Assembly: GCA_958430865.1 (NCBI GenBank) | Contig: CAUDNR010001668.1 | Coordinates: 129,098 to 193,097 of the forward strand | DNA from: Entrophospora sp. SA101 | Taxonomy: Eukaryota; Glomeromycota; Glomeromycetes; Entrophosporales; Entrophosporaceae | Direction of reading: 5' to 3' | Length of the DNA stretch: 64,000 nt | Part shown: positions 23,616 to 37,056 of the stretch, in pieces | How the letters are laid out: each line of letters starts with the position of its first letter | Numbering within the stretch: the first letter of the stretch is position 1 | Translations under genes and position numbers: made by a program | The notes under the pieces: generated by a model | Seen by the model: the letters and a program-made list of their open reading frames with translations, nothing else | The model's database searches: none | What the model was told of the DNA's origin: nothing

Positions 23616-25600
23616 ATGACAAATACAACACTCAAACCAAAAAATTTACCATGCTTATTTGAAAGTCTTGTTGAGAGATATAAAAATTCTCTTTTAGTTT
23701 AGTGTGAAGCTGTGGAGAATCAGAAATGGCGTTTTGCATCAGGAGAAAAATCAATTGAAAGAGCAAAAACTTTTGGCTAAGCATTTTCCTGAATTATTTT
23801 TATTACTTAATTCTTTGGAAAATTATTTTATTGGGCATTTAAAAAAGACAGATAATTCAAGTTCCTCATCTATCATAAAAGAAAATGAACAAAAAAGGCC
23901 TAAGCTAACTACTGACAACAATGCAATCGAAGCTCCCATTTATGAAATTTTGAAAGATGATGAATTTGAGGGCAAAGGCAACACTAATCTTGTATTTGAA
24001 TTAGAAGATGTTAAAAAACAATTAATGCAGTCAGAAAACAATAAATATATTACATAACATCATAAAAGATTATGAGCAAAGAATAAAGAAACTGGAATAT
24101 CAAAATGAACAATTAGTATCAGAAATAATAATTTGAAAAAAAAATGGAACAGAAAATTTGATGATCAAGCAATAAGAATTGAATGATATCATGAACTTAA
24201 TTAATGATAAAAAAATGATTTAGTTTTGATAGCCTTTTAGAGTATTCTACTTCTGAATGGCTTTCTAAACAAAATCCAATTGCTGTTAAGTTTCTTGAAG
24301 CTTTCATATTTCATGATGATGATGATCAATTTAAAGAGGAAAAGTTATTCAAATGTGCTATGACAGTTGAAGCCATTTATGGGCAAGGCATTTTAAATAT
24401 GTTTCTGCTATAAATTTAGCATCATCAGCAATCAAATATTCAATAGCCAAATCAAAAAAACTATAGATGTTGATAACCACTTCTTAAGTTCAGGTGGTTA
24501 TAACAAATTTATTCAATGGCAGGAAAATTTAGCTGGTGAATTTTTACCATTTCTAAATGGTTTAGTATTTTTTGGCATTTGATAATCAACAAAAGGGTCA
24601 GAAAAAATCATTTAGACCGTGGTAACTTTTCATGTTGCTACTAGTTTCCTTTCATTTAATTTTGATCCTACTGATCAAACAAAGATGATTGGGGCACCTT
24701 GGTTGTACCAAAAGTTAGATTCATTACAAATTCAAGAACTTTTTAAAATCACACCAGATATGCAAGCATTACTTGATAAAGAATTTCAAGATTATCTATC
24801 TGTTATCTTAGCTGATGCATGTAGAGAAAAAAAAGATCCTATAGATAATCTTATTTTAAAGAGTTCTACTATAGACAAACAAAAAAGGTATATTAAATGT
24901 GGTATAAAGGAAATTGAAAATTCAAAGTGTAAATGTCCTCAATGCAATCAAAAACTTTATACACTCACTGAAACCCAACTAAGGTTGCTTGCCGAAACTC
25001 CTACAGAAATCAATCAGCAGGGTTTCAGCAGAGTTTCATATTTTGAGGTTTCGCCATTTTGGCATAGTTTCAACAGGATTTTTGATAAGATTTAATATAG
25101 TTTTGCCATGGTTTCAGCAATTACTAAGGATGTTTCACCCACAACCTTAGACCCAACAAGAAATTCAAGAAGATAATCAATCAATCTTTGAGACAAATAC
25201 CACCAAGCCTTTAAAATTCAAATTATATCCAAATAATACCAATATCTCTAATAACACAATAAATACAATCAGCATAACTCAAAAAGCATTACCTCAGGAT
25301 GGTATCAAGGTGCCTGATATTTCTGTTCCAGGCCCTTTACAATTAAATCCCAATTCAATTGATAATGTTTGTAAAGTTTTAGATCACATTCAAGAAATTA
25401 GTGATATCAACAGATGTGAAAGAAAATGAATTACAATGGCTTTTAATGGTGTTCCATTCAATTATGCACAAAAAATTAAGAATGATTACCCAAAATTCTC
25501 TTGATACCTGGATCACTTCATGAAGCAATGAATAAGCTACAAGCATAATTATTTCAATTATTAAATGTTAAATGATTTATTTTTAAAAAAAAAATAGTTT
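23616..25600 (+). pseudogene. Decayed lineage-specific gene, possibly of mobile-element origin
   Basis: From the ATG at 23616 the frame reads PCLFESLVERYKNSLLV, then meets TAG and continues EAVENQKWRFASGEKSIERA before a further frame change. Later blocks in different frames read EWLSKQNPIAVKFLEAFIFH, GGYNKFIQWQENLAGEFLPF, FNFDPTDQTKMIGAPWLYQK, CKCPQCNQKL and VPDISVPGPLQLNPNSIDN. The blocks follow one another in order over 2 kb with at least five stops or frameshifts. I do not know the family. The pattern suggests a repeated Rhizophagus gene that has lost function. The Cys pair could be a zinc ribbon. A repeat rich in GTTTCAGC, about 24965-25150, seems to interrupt the C-terminal part. Confidence 0.6.
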
Positions 25601-26880
25601 CTACATGCCATCATCTATAATGAAATAATTTTCATAGATTTTTACTAGAAGCAAAGAGATTTTAAATAGTAACTTTGCTTTATTTAAAAAAAAAAAACTT
25701 CCAATACAATCACATATGAGACTCTACCATTAGATGTAAAACCAAGCATAGATTGTTGTTTAAACATGTGCCATCTCTGATAGTCAATATCTGCAGAGTT
25801 TACTAAAGAGGTATTCCTTTATGATATTATTAAACTATTTATTAAACTATTTTTTTATATACAATTTAATTACAGATAAGTATTTATTACTCTATTATGA
25901 GTAAAGGCTATCATTTATATCACAAATTTAAGACTGTAGGTAGATGTAACATTCTTATTCATATCTATCTATTAATACCTGTTTTTATTAATAGTTATAC
26001 ATGCAATTAATTATCTGAGTGCAATATAATATGGTGAATGGATATGGATATACTGACAAATATTAATAATAAATATTATCAATTCATAAATAGAACATTT
26101 ATACAAATTTCTTTGTCTAATGTAATTGCATCAGATGTAATAATGGCACATTAAAAGTAGTAGCAGTAACAATAGCGGTAGAATGAGAATGAGATGACAG
26201 TGGTAGTGGTAGTGGTAGTGATAATATAAGAATAAACTCAATTTTTTGTTCGCTGTGATCAACGTTACACATTACATATAAATCTTGATTTTCCCTAAAA
26301 TTTTCTAATTTTGGTAAAAACCTAAATTTCATTTTGTCACAACATAACATGCCAAAGGAATGATGAACCAGAAAAAGCACAAACAAGCAAAATACGAGAA
26401 AGTAACCCAACATCAACACAATGTAACAGAAGAAAATAGATAACAGAATATTGAACTTTGAATCAAGACTTTCATCTTTTTGGGTGAACACACCAACACT
26501 GAAAGGGAATTAGGTGACATCAGAAATTTATAAATCAACAAAAAATAAAAATAAAAAATAAAAGTGAGTGGATTTATTAATACTATAAATAAATCGAAAT
26601 TATTCTTTTTTGATACATTAGACATAAAATATTATTCACAATAACTAGTCAGTGATTATCTAAATTATTGTTTTGCTGTTTATCCAGGAATCAAAGAAAA
26701 CTAGAATGATCAGGATGGTGGTAAAGATAATGATGGAATATAAACTTAATGGTAAAAATCTAATTTTATTTGAAACTTTTTTTCTGATAATATTCTATAT
26801 ACACTAAGTCACCTAAAATAGATTAGAACATAGTTTGTGGAAACTAATTGCCAATTCAGTAAAAAATAAATGGTATTGAG
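25601..26880. other. Intergenic, no gene recognised
   Basis: AT-rich sequence. A 124-codon reverse frame at 26117-26491 starts only at GTG and owes part of its length to a GGTAGT repeat near 26200. I see no real gene. Confidence 0.4.
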
Positions 26881-27903
26881 GAATTGAAGGATTTTTTAAC
26901 AAAATGGAATAGAAATGACAAGAATTGTATGTTGATGTCTGATAAATTAATGGAATATCATATGAAGCTACTATTAAACTTGACAAAAGTTTATCAATAT
27001 CTTTACAATTATCATTTAAATAATGATGGCAACAATAATAATAAAAAATTAGAGGCAAAATTAGTGAGAAGATTTTAACGCCTGTAATTCAGAATTTATT
27101 TCAAAAAAAAAGTACAGATTTGGATCTCTTTTTGTAAGTAATAAATGACATCATTTTAAATATAAATTGCTTATTTTAAATGATCATCAGATAAATATGA
27201 ATTTTTATCTATTAAGTGGTGAAGTATGCTTATTTGCATCAGCTGAAGATGCTGATTTAAAAAAGAATGATGCAGAAGAACAAAGTTCTGGACGAAAGAT
27301 TGATGTTGTCTGAGCAACAAAATCTGCAAAAATTGAGTTTGTCATTTCCAAAGTTAGTGGACCTCCTAATCAATGACAACACACATTTTTTCACTGATAA
27401 AATAAAGATTGGAAAATAATGTTAAACAGAGTAATTTGAGTTTACGGTGGAGATAGTTCACTTTTCAATTTGTTGAAACTTTATGGCTTGCAGATATATG
27501 GTAAATGTTTTCAGTATTAATGACAATCTTATATTTTTTGTTTTATTAATTTTTAAATGATTGTAGATCACAATGCAATTGTGTACAAAATGACTGTACC
27601 GTTTCGAGGATTATATGTATTTAGAGAAGTTGTACAATCACAATTACCAACTAGTCAAATCAATATAGTGCTGATGCGTCAATGCATACCAATGTTTCTT
27701 TTATTTAATATTAAGGTATACATCCTTATTTTTCGTTGAGACTTTTTTTTCAATTAATTCTTGTATAATAACTAAATTTATTGTAATGTTTATAGGAAAT
27801 GCTTCTAGAAAGTTTAAATAATTTACACGAATATATCATGGAAGCAGGTTTACACATGTTACCGGAATTAGATTTGGACGCTCTTTTGGCCGAATTTAAC
27901 TAA
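26881..27903 (+). pseudogene. Decayed multi-exon gene, unknown family
   Basis: Protein-like frames follow in order: KWNRNDKNCMLMSDKLMEYH and further residues at 26884-27078; a frame with three groups of stops at 27197-27500 (FVISKVSGPPNQ, then VYGGDSSLFNLLKLYGLQIY); a GTAAATG donor near 27500; an exon from about 27567 (KMTVPFRGLYVFREVVQSQ); and a final exon at 27796-27903 ending DLDALLAEFN. The last two exons are intact and joined by a plausible GT-AG intron, while the earlier ones are broken. I cannot name the family. Confidence 0.55.
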
Positions 27904-28448
27904 TTCCGAAATTCTTAATTTTTATTATAATTATATTTTATTTATTAATTATTTGTATAACGTCGTAATTTATTTAACTTATTCAAGAAAGAATCGTCTT
28001 GGGATATCCTCGCAATTTTGAGATATCTTCACAATTTTGGGATGTTAGAATTACTAATTAATTGAATTGTATATAAGAAACTTGAATTCAATGTACTTGT
28101 AAATTAACTTTCTCATAAGTTAATTAGTTTCGACTAAGAAAACTAAATAAATAAAATAGTAATATTTTATTTAAATAAACTTTCATCTTCTTTAACCAAA
28201 ATTATTCGCTAATACCAAAATCAATTCGTTGATCCCCTATTCATTCTGATCCACGCGAAAACAAAAAATAATTGTTATCACCAATTAAAATACGCTCTCC
28301 CAAATTTAATCGGTGACAATAATAAAAATGGCCTGAAAAAGATTTCCTTTTTGGAACAACAGTTGGTTAGCAAGTTTTAAAAGGCTTTCACAAATAAGAA
28401 AAAAAATTGGCAAGATTTCAAAAAGTTTTATATTAAAAAAAAAATTTA
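27904..28448. other. Intergenic, no feature recognised
   Basis: AT-rich sequence between two convergent transcription units. It contains a short near-repeat of GATATCYTC-CAATTTTG near 28005-28040 and nothing else recognised. Confidence 0.4.
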
Positions 28449-28776
28449 TTTTATTAATTTTTTATTTTAAACAATAATAAAAATTTACAAGCTATTCTAA
28501 TTCTAAATCATTTTTTGGTGCATTACCACACCGATCTTTTCCATAATTAATATAACAATTTTTGTAATCATCTCTTCTTGGAATATGTTCCATTGCATTA
28601 ATTGCAGAACTAATAGACATAAAGTTCACAAATCCACATGATGATTCTTTGACAAGATTGATAAATTCTGTTTTGCCATACTCTTCAAAGTCTTTGCGCA
28701 GTTTTTCCTCAGTCACTTGTTCGTCAAGTTTTCCAATATAAATATTACGAGAAGCACGTCTGGTATTCACTACATA
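28449..28776 (-). pseudogene. Tandem duplicate of the Mrn1-like gene's last RRM and 3' end
   Basis: This 328-bp block is identical, as far as I can compare by eye, to 28777-29104. It carries the last 90 codons of the RRM gene, starting RRASRNIYIGKLDEQVTEEK, plus the 3' flank. It lies beyond the functional stop codon of the upstream copy, so it cannot be translated as part of it without read-through. It is a recent tandem duplication or, less likely, an assembly artefact. Confidence 0.85.
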
Positions 28777-28819
28777 TTTTATTAATTTTTTATTTTAAAC
28801 AATAATAAAAATTTACAAG

Positions 28820-30529
28820 CTATTCTAATTCTAAATCATTTTTTGGTGCATTACCACACCGATCTTTTCCATAATTAATATAACAATTTTTGTAATCATC
28901 TCTTCTTGGAATATGTTCCATTGCATTAATTGCAGAACTAATAGACATAAAGTTCACAAATCCACATGATGATTCTTTGACAAGATTGATAAATTCTGTT
29001 TTGCCATACTCTTCAAAGTCTTTGCGCAGTTTTTCCTCAGTCACTTGTTCGTCAAGTTTTCCAATATAAATATTACGAGAAGCACGTCTGGTATTCACTA
29101 CATGTTTTATATATCTAGGCAATGGTCCTGGATTTCCCCCCCAACCAACCTTAAGTCTTCTATTTTTGACCACCACACCTACTTTTCGTGCCAAAACCAT
29201 AAAATTCGATGCACTATTTGGATCAATGAAAGTAACAAATGCAACATGTCTTCCTGGGATAAATCGAATATGTTGAAGAATACCACCACGAATAACATTA
29301 CAAAGATCTTCACATGTGGTCTCAGGATGAAGATTTCCAAGATAAATAGTTCGGTTTCCAACATTTTTAATGGCCCCTGCAATATTTTCAACAATTAAGG
29401 TGTCCTGATTTTTGTTAGAATCATCTACTTTGCGAAATAAAGTACATGCAGATGACATAGCATTAAGATAAGGATTGCAAGCTGATGTAGCATTAAGATA
29501 AGGATTGCGAGCTGACGTAGTATTAAGATAAGGATTATGAGCTGACATAGCATTAAGATAAGAATTATGAGTTGTTGTAGCATTAAGATAAGAATTATGA
29601 GTTGTTGTAGCATTAAGATAAGAATTATGAGTTGTTGTAGCATTGGGATAAGAATCACGAGTTGCCATGTTATATTCTAATGCAGCAGCATTTCCAAAGC
29701 CTTGAAGAGCGATTGATCTTCTTGAAGGAGGGTTTTTCATATATCTTGCACATCTGTCTTTAGCATAACCAATTTTAACCCTTTCATATGCAGGGTTTGA
29801 TGGTAGCAATGTAACCGCTTTAACAGCATTTGAAATATTCAAGAAATGAACATATCCAATCTTTCCTTTTTTGACAACTTCCACAGTATCAATAGAACCA
29901 TATTCAGCCAAATCTCTATATAAAGTCTCTTCAGTGAATGAACCATCCAAATTCTTTAGGAAAACATTACGTGAAACTTTTTTTTCATTCATAGCTAATT
30001 GAACCCTTTCAGGTATAGCCGATGGTTCACCCCAACTAGCTCTAAGTTCTTGACCTTCATAAAAAAATAGTTTGGTCATTACTTCATCATAGAATGTTTT
30101 TGCAAGATCGGCACTCATAAAGGAAATCAAAGCATAAGAATTCTCAGGACGGAATCTGACGGACTCTAATGGACCAACTTTGATTTGATTTATAAGTTTA
30201 TGAGCTTCTGCATCTGATGGTAAATTTCTAAGACATACAGTTCGACCAATAAGATTTTTAGTAATGTTGATATTAGCATCATCCGCTTTTGAAAATTGAT
30301 TTATGGGCTGGTTTAATCTTGGCGTAGCTTTATAATAATAATCAGCAATTAGTAAGAATTAGTAAGTGTTTGATAAAAATATTTATGTAAATTAAAAACA
30401 ATCAGTGAAAAATCTTTAATTTTCATTACCTCCTGCTAAAGGAACATTGTCGCTACTATTATTTGGATTATGCCTTGCTTTTTTAATATTATTGTAACTT
30501 TGATTACCGTTATTGTTACTACGTTTCAT
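28820..30529 (-). CDS. Mrn1/Nrd1-like RNA-binding protein with four RRMs (copy 1)
   Basis: Two exons, complement of 28820-30327 and 30430-30529, 535 aa. Start: ATG of MKRSNNNGNQSYN, conserved in the paralog at 51490 together with the intron position. Proteins of this type (yeast Mrn1, fission yeast Nrd1/Msa2) bind mRNA and regulate differentiation or stress genes. RRM1 is near residues 62-132 (RTVCLRNLP), RRM2 153-222 (RNVFLKNL), RRM3 358-430 (NRTIYLGNLHPETTCEDLC) and RRM4 450-525 (RNIYIGKLDE). Between RRM2 and RRM3 lie about seven tandem 10-residue units of the form YLNATTTHNS. RRM3 and the following NRRLKVGWG are the best conserved part. Ribonucleoprotein motifs are aromatic-containing, so RNA binding is likely. 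Confidence 0.88.
29459..29650 (-). repeat. 30-bp coding tandem repeat (YLNATTTHNS units)
   Basis: Seven consecutive 30-bp units inside the RRM gene encode YPNATTTHNS, YLNATTTHNS (several identical), YLNAMSAHNP, YLNTTSARNP and YLNATSACNP. The three central units are almost identical at DNA level, pointing to recent expansion. The paralog at 52290-52440 has a shorter diverged array (NPYLN, HNLNA units). Confidence 0.9.
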
Positions 30530-30539
30530 GATAAGATTT

Positions 30540-30830
30540 TGAATGTAACTTTAAAGTTTTGAGTATTAAATCTTTGAGAATACACGTAAACATAAAAGTA
30601 TATAAATAAATAAATAAATTATATTAATTAAATTAATCAAATAAAATTATTAAAATTATTAAATAATGAATGAATTATTGTATGGAATGAATAAATTATA
30701 ACGCGTTTTATCTAACGTTTAAATATAATATATGGTGACTGACTGTGTGCAAACCAAAAAAAATATAGTTGAACGCGAAAATCTTTCTTTTACACTGATC
30801 TTTCAACACTACAATGTAATTAAATCTCTT
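30540..30830 (-). promoter_or_regulatory. Conserved upstream block of the Mrn1-like genes, with ACGCGT
   Basis: The region before this gene and the one before the paralog (51180-51480) share, in the same order, TAGTGTTGAAAG, a GCACACAxTCA block, TATTATATTTAAACNTTAGA, AACGCGTTAT, and CTTYAAAGTTAC near the ATG. ACGCGT at 30711-30716 is the core of the fungal MluI cell-cycle box bound by MBF-type factors. Such regulation is only inferred. Confidence 0.45.
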
Positions 30831-31847
30831 GTTTTTTAAAAAAATAAAAATAAAAATTACCTCTAGAAAAATATAAAGATTTTGTTGCACAAATAGAAAA
30901 AACAAAAATAATTATTTATATATCTGATACCCTGTAGATCATGACTCTAATTTGCCGGTAAATATTTTAATTTTATTATTTTACATTTTCACTCATTTCA
31001 GAAATTTTCACAACGCAGAATATTAAAAACTGGGTGATTGAATTGTCAAATAAAATTATCGGAAGTAATTTTATTTATTTATAACTTACTGCTCGATTTA
31101 AAGGCTGTCAATGAACTATGGCTTAGATCTGATAATCCTTTTATTCATCCAATAAATGGAAGCATCTAATATATTATTAAAAAAATGTCATTGTAAAAAT
31201 AGAATAACGGCTAACAAAAAGAGGAGGAAGAAGTTGATATGAAAGACACAAGCAAACATGTAAATTAAGGGTTGAAATTGTGGAAAGAGAGTCGTTTATT
31301 TTATTGTATAAAAAATTGTTAATGATGATAATAATAGTATATTAACAATATTGGAATGGCAGATTATCAGTCCAAACCCAAATGATTCTATACCGAAATA
31401 TAGAAAAGCATTAGAAAATTTAGAAATATCATTAATATTAATGTATTTAAGTTAGGATTCAGTTTATAAACTGCCGGTTTGACTAGACAAAGAAAGGAAT
31501 GCTTTTTTTCAATTACGTAAATACATAATAAAAATAACAACCATTAGATTTATAACATATGTAGCAGACAAATATTCATATAAAGTTTAATGTTTTCTAT
31601 AGTTCGAGCAATCTTTTTAAATTTCATCAGCGTATAGAAAGTTAGCAGGCACGGGATTTTTTCTGTAATATCGAAACATCCCTACCGCTATTAATAAATA
31701 TAATAATAGTGATAGTGATAAAAATAAAAATAAAAATTGATCAAGACAACTGATCATTGAATCTTTTAAAAAATAGTTCAGAAAATTCAGATTTAAAAGA
31801 TCTATTTATTATCAATTACTAGCTATATAAATAATAAATAATATTCA
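30831..31847. other. Intergenic, no gene recognised
   Basis: AT-rich sequence between the head of the RRM gene and the 3' end of the LETM1-like gene. Short frames only. Confidence 0.4.
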
Positions 31848-34455
<2,608 letters not shown>

Positions 34456-35270
34456 TTTGTGTAAATACAAAATTTTGTTACACGGAAAAAAAAGGAAAAT
34501 TGACCCCCGAAAATTTTGATCATAATCATTATTATCCAAATTTAGAAAACGAAAAATTATCTGAAAATTTTACTTGAAATTTTAGCCGAGATATTAATTT
34601 TATTACGTGTAACAAATAAAAATAGGGTATGTAGATCGATCAATTTAATTTTTAGATTTAAAAGAAAGTATCCGGGGTTCTGATCTGCCAATTAAAATAA
34701 TCAAACATAAATCACGTGACAATTAAAATACTTTTTCCATGCATATTAAATATGTAGATCATACGACGTCAAGTCGCTCCAAACGAATGTCATTTATGGT
34801 AAAACGGGGGAGTTGTGCATTGTAAATGATTTAAAAAATTTTTATGTTTTGCATATCAATCAAATTTATTAAATTAATAAAATGTCGCCACAAGATTACG
34901 TCGTTAATTAAAGACGTAGATCAGAAATCAATGAAATTTCCAATTTTGATCTCAAAAAAAAATATTTCACTGTTTTGCAAATCTTGAAGTGGCGTTGATT
35001 AGTATGTGCAGTACTACTTTTCTAAGTGGCACTTTTTTGACTTTACAATTAAATGGTTATTTGAACGCAAATTTTAACATATTGAAAAAAAAAAACAGGA
35101 ATCTTCAACATCGAACCAATTACCGCCACAACTTCTGATTCCTCAACCAATAGTTTCGATATTATAGTCGAAACTATCTATATATGTGCCCGAAATCTCT
35201 CAAGGATTAGCCAGATGCGAAAGTCTGAAACTCCTATCGAATTTAAAATTCCTGGCCGAAACCTTTTTTA
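34456..35270. other. Upstream region of LETM1-like gene and unique spacer
   Basis: AT-rich sequence. An inverted pair, ATAGTTTCGA at 35150-35159 and TCGAAACTAT at 35168-35177, forms a short hairpin within a patch rich in CGAAA/TTTCG motifs (35100-35270) resembling the MITE-like sequence at 36360-36545. No gene is seen. Confidence 0.4.
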
Positions 35271-36260
35271 TATAGAACTTGTATTAGGGTTTTTATTTGA
35301 ATAAGGTTTATTCGAAAGTATTCGGATTACATTAAAAGTTTATTCGAATAAAGTGAGTAAATCGACAAAATGAAATGATTAGAATAAAATGAATAAGGTA
35401 ATTCGAATAAAACGAATAATTCAAATTTGTATTACTACTACTACTACTACTATCTTTTTTGTCCTATAAAATATCACACATAATAATAAAATGTTCAAAA
35501 TCCCCATAAAATAATTTAAAGTATAGTGAACAAAATAAAAGAAAGATTATTAGAATTCGTTAGAAACTGATAGAGTTGCATGTATTGAGAAAATTTACGA
35601 ATAATTTTTGGAAAACTTTGTATTTACTATTACGAATAGAAACGCTTATTTATTGAAATTGTTGAGCAGTTATTAAAATCTATTTATATTACTATTGTAT
35701 TTATTAAAATTATTAATGTAAACTAGGGTTTCTGATCAAAACTAAAAGTGATATTCGAATATTCATAATTATTATCACTTGATATTCGCAATACTTATGG
35801 TTAATAGAAACACTTATGACTATTCGAAATATTTCTGGTTAATCGAAATACTTACGTTATTCAACGGTTATTTGAAATACTTACGACCATTCGAAATACT
35901 AATACTTATTATATTATATCTGTTTAGAATGTTTTTCAATTTGAAATCTTTCTTGACAAATGGCAACTAATATTTTATGACTATTCGAAATACTTATGGT
36001 TATTCAAAATATCAAGGACTATTCGAAGATTTGAAATATTTATGACTATTTTGAAATACTTGCGACTATTTGAAATACTTATGGTTATTCGAAATACTTA
36101 TGACTATTCGAAACACTTATAATTATTCGAAACACTTATAACTATTACTATTACTATTACTATTACTATTTGAAATACTTATGGTTATACGAAATTCCAC
36201 CCATTACCGAAAATCATCTGATGTATTTCGAATATTCATAATTCTTTTTTGGATATTTGA
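35271..36260. repeat. TTCGAAATACTTATG minisatellite
   Basis: A unit of about 20-21 bp, ATTCGAAATACTTATGGTT or with GACT instead of GGTT, is repeated many times between about 35760 and 36190 with variable spacing. The flanks from 35271 carry related ATTCGAATAAA units and TAC trinucleotides. The core TTCGAA also recurs at 3430-3560, 36850-36930 and 43325. No coding capacity is convincing. Confidence 0.75.
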
Positions 36261-36359
36261 TTATTCGAAAAGGGGATTAATGATCGGAAACACTAACGTA
36301 AACACATTCATCCGTCATTGATGATTGATTTTTTACCAACTAAATCGGAAATCCAATCC

Positions 36360-36545
36360 AATTCCATTAGTGTGGTTAACATTTGGAACTTTTAAGAGTT
36401 TCAGCCCTATATAAAGGTTTCGACTAAGGTTTTAGATTTCAGCCAGGGTGTCGACTTGCCCTTTCAACCCGAATTCCAAAGCTGAAACTAGGCCCGAAAG
36501 TCTGAGGTTTAGGCCACATGTATAGTTGAAACAGAGGAAATGCCA
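36360..36545. repeat. TTTCAGC/CGAAAG-rich MITE-like block
   Basis: The block is GC-richer than its surroundings. It contains GTTTCAGCC, GGTTTCGAC, TTTCAGCCAGG and, inverted, GCTGAAAC, CCCGAAAGTC and GTTGAAAC, giving a loose inverted structure. It resembles sequence at 35100-35270 and 24965-25150. Ends are not defined. Confidence 0.35.
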
Positions 36546-37056
36546 ATTTGATGATAAATATTGATGAAACCTCAACATATTTGGCATTAAAAGTTAAAAA
36601 AGATGTTGGGCCTTTAGTATTGTGGGATAAAAATAAAAAATTCCCCATAATAAAATTTCTCCTATCTCTACATTTGCAGAAATGTTGTTTAGTGATGTAA
36701 CTATATCATAATATGTTACAACTTGATCATGTTTAATGGTCAGTTTTTAAAATGAATCATGTAGTTTGACATTTTAAATGTAATTAAATATTTTCAAAAG
36801 TTTAATAATTAGAATATAAATATCTTTATGTCAATTGTTATCATTATGAATGTTCGAAAGTATTACGAATACTCGCATTATTAATTACAAATGCTCAAAA
36901 ATATTACTATTACGAATACTTGTATTATTACGAATCGACAGAATTATAAAAATAATAAAATCTATAATAATAAATAATACATCTATAATGATACATCTAT
37001 AATAAATAATACATCTATAACAATACATGTGTTGTTTATCCTAAATATTATACAAT
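36546..37056. other. Intergenic, 3' of Ras-kinase copy A
   Basis: AT-rich, with several AATAATACATCTATAA units (36950-37030). No gene is seen. Confidence 0.4.

Noticed and set aside
26117..26491. 124-codon reverse frame with hydrophobic stretches
   Set aside because: It starts only at GTG, its end is made by a short repeat, and there is no homologue I recognise.
28492..28770. A separate small RRM gene
   Set aside because: It is an exact duplicate of the neighbouring gene's 3' end without its own promoter or a supported start codon (the apparent start is in the former coding frame).
34456..34539. 28-codon N-terminal extension of the LETM1-like protein
   Set aside because: The downstream Met opens a typical mitochondrial presequence. 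The extension is acidic and hydrophobic and would hide it.
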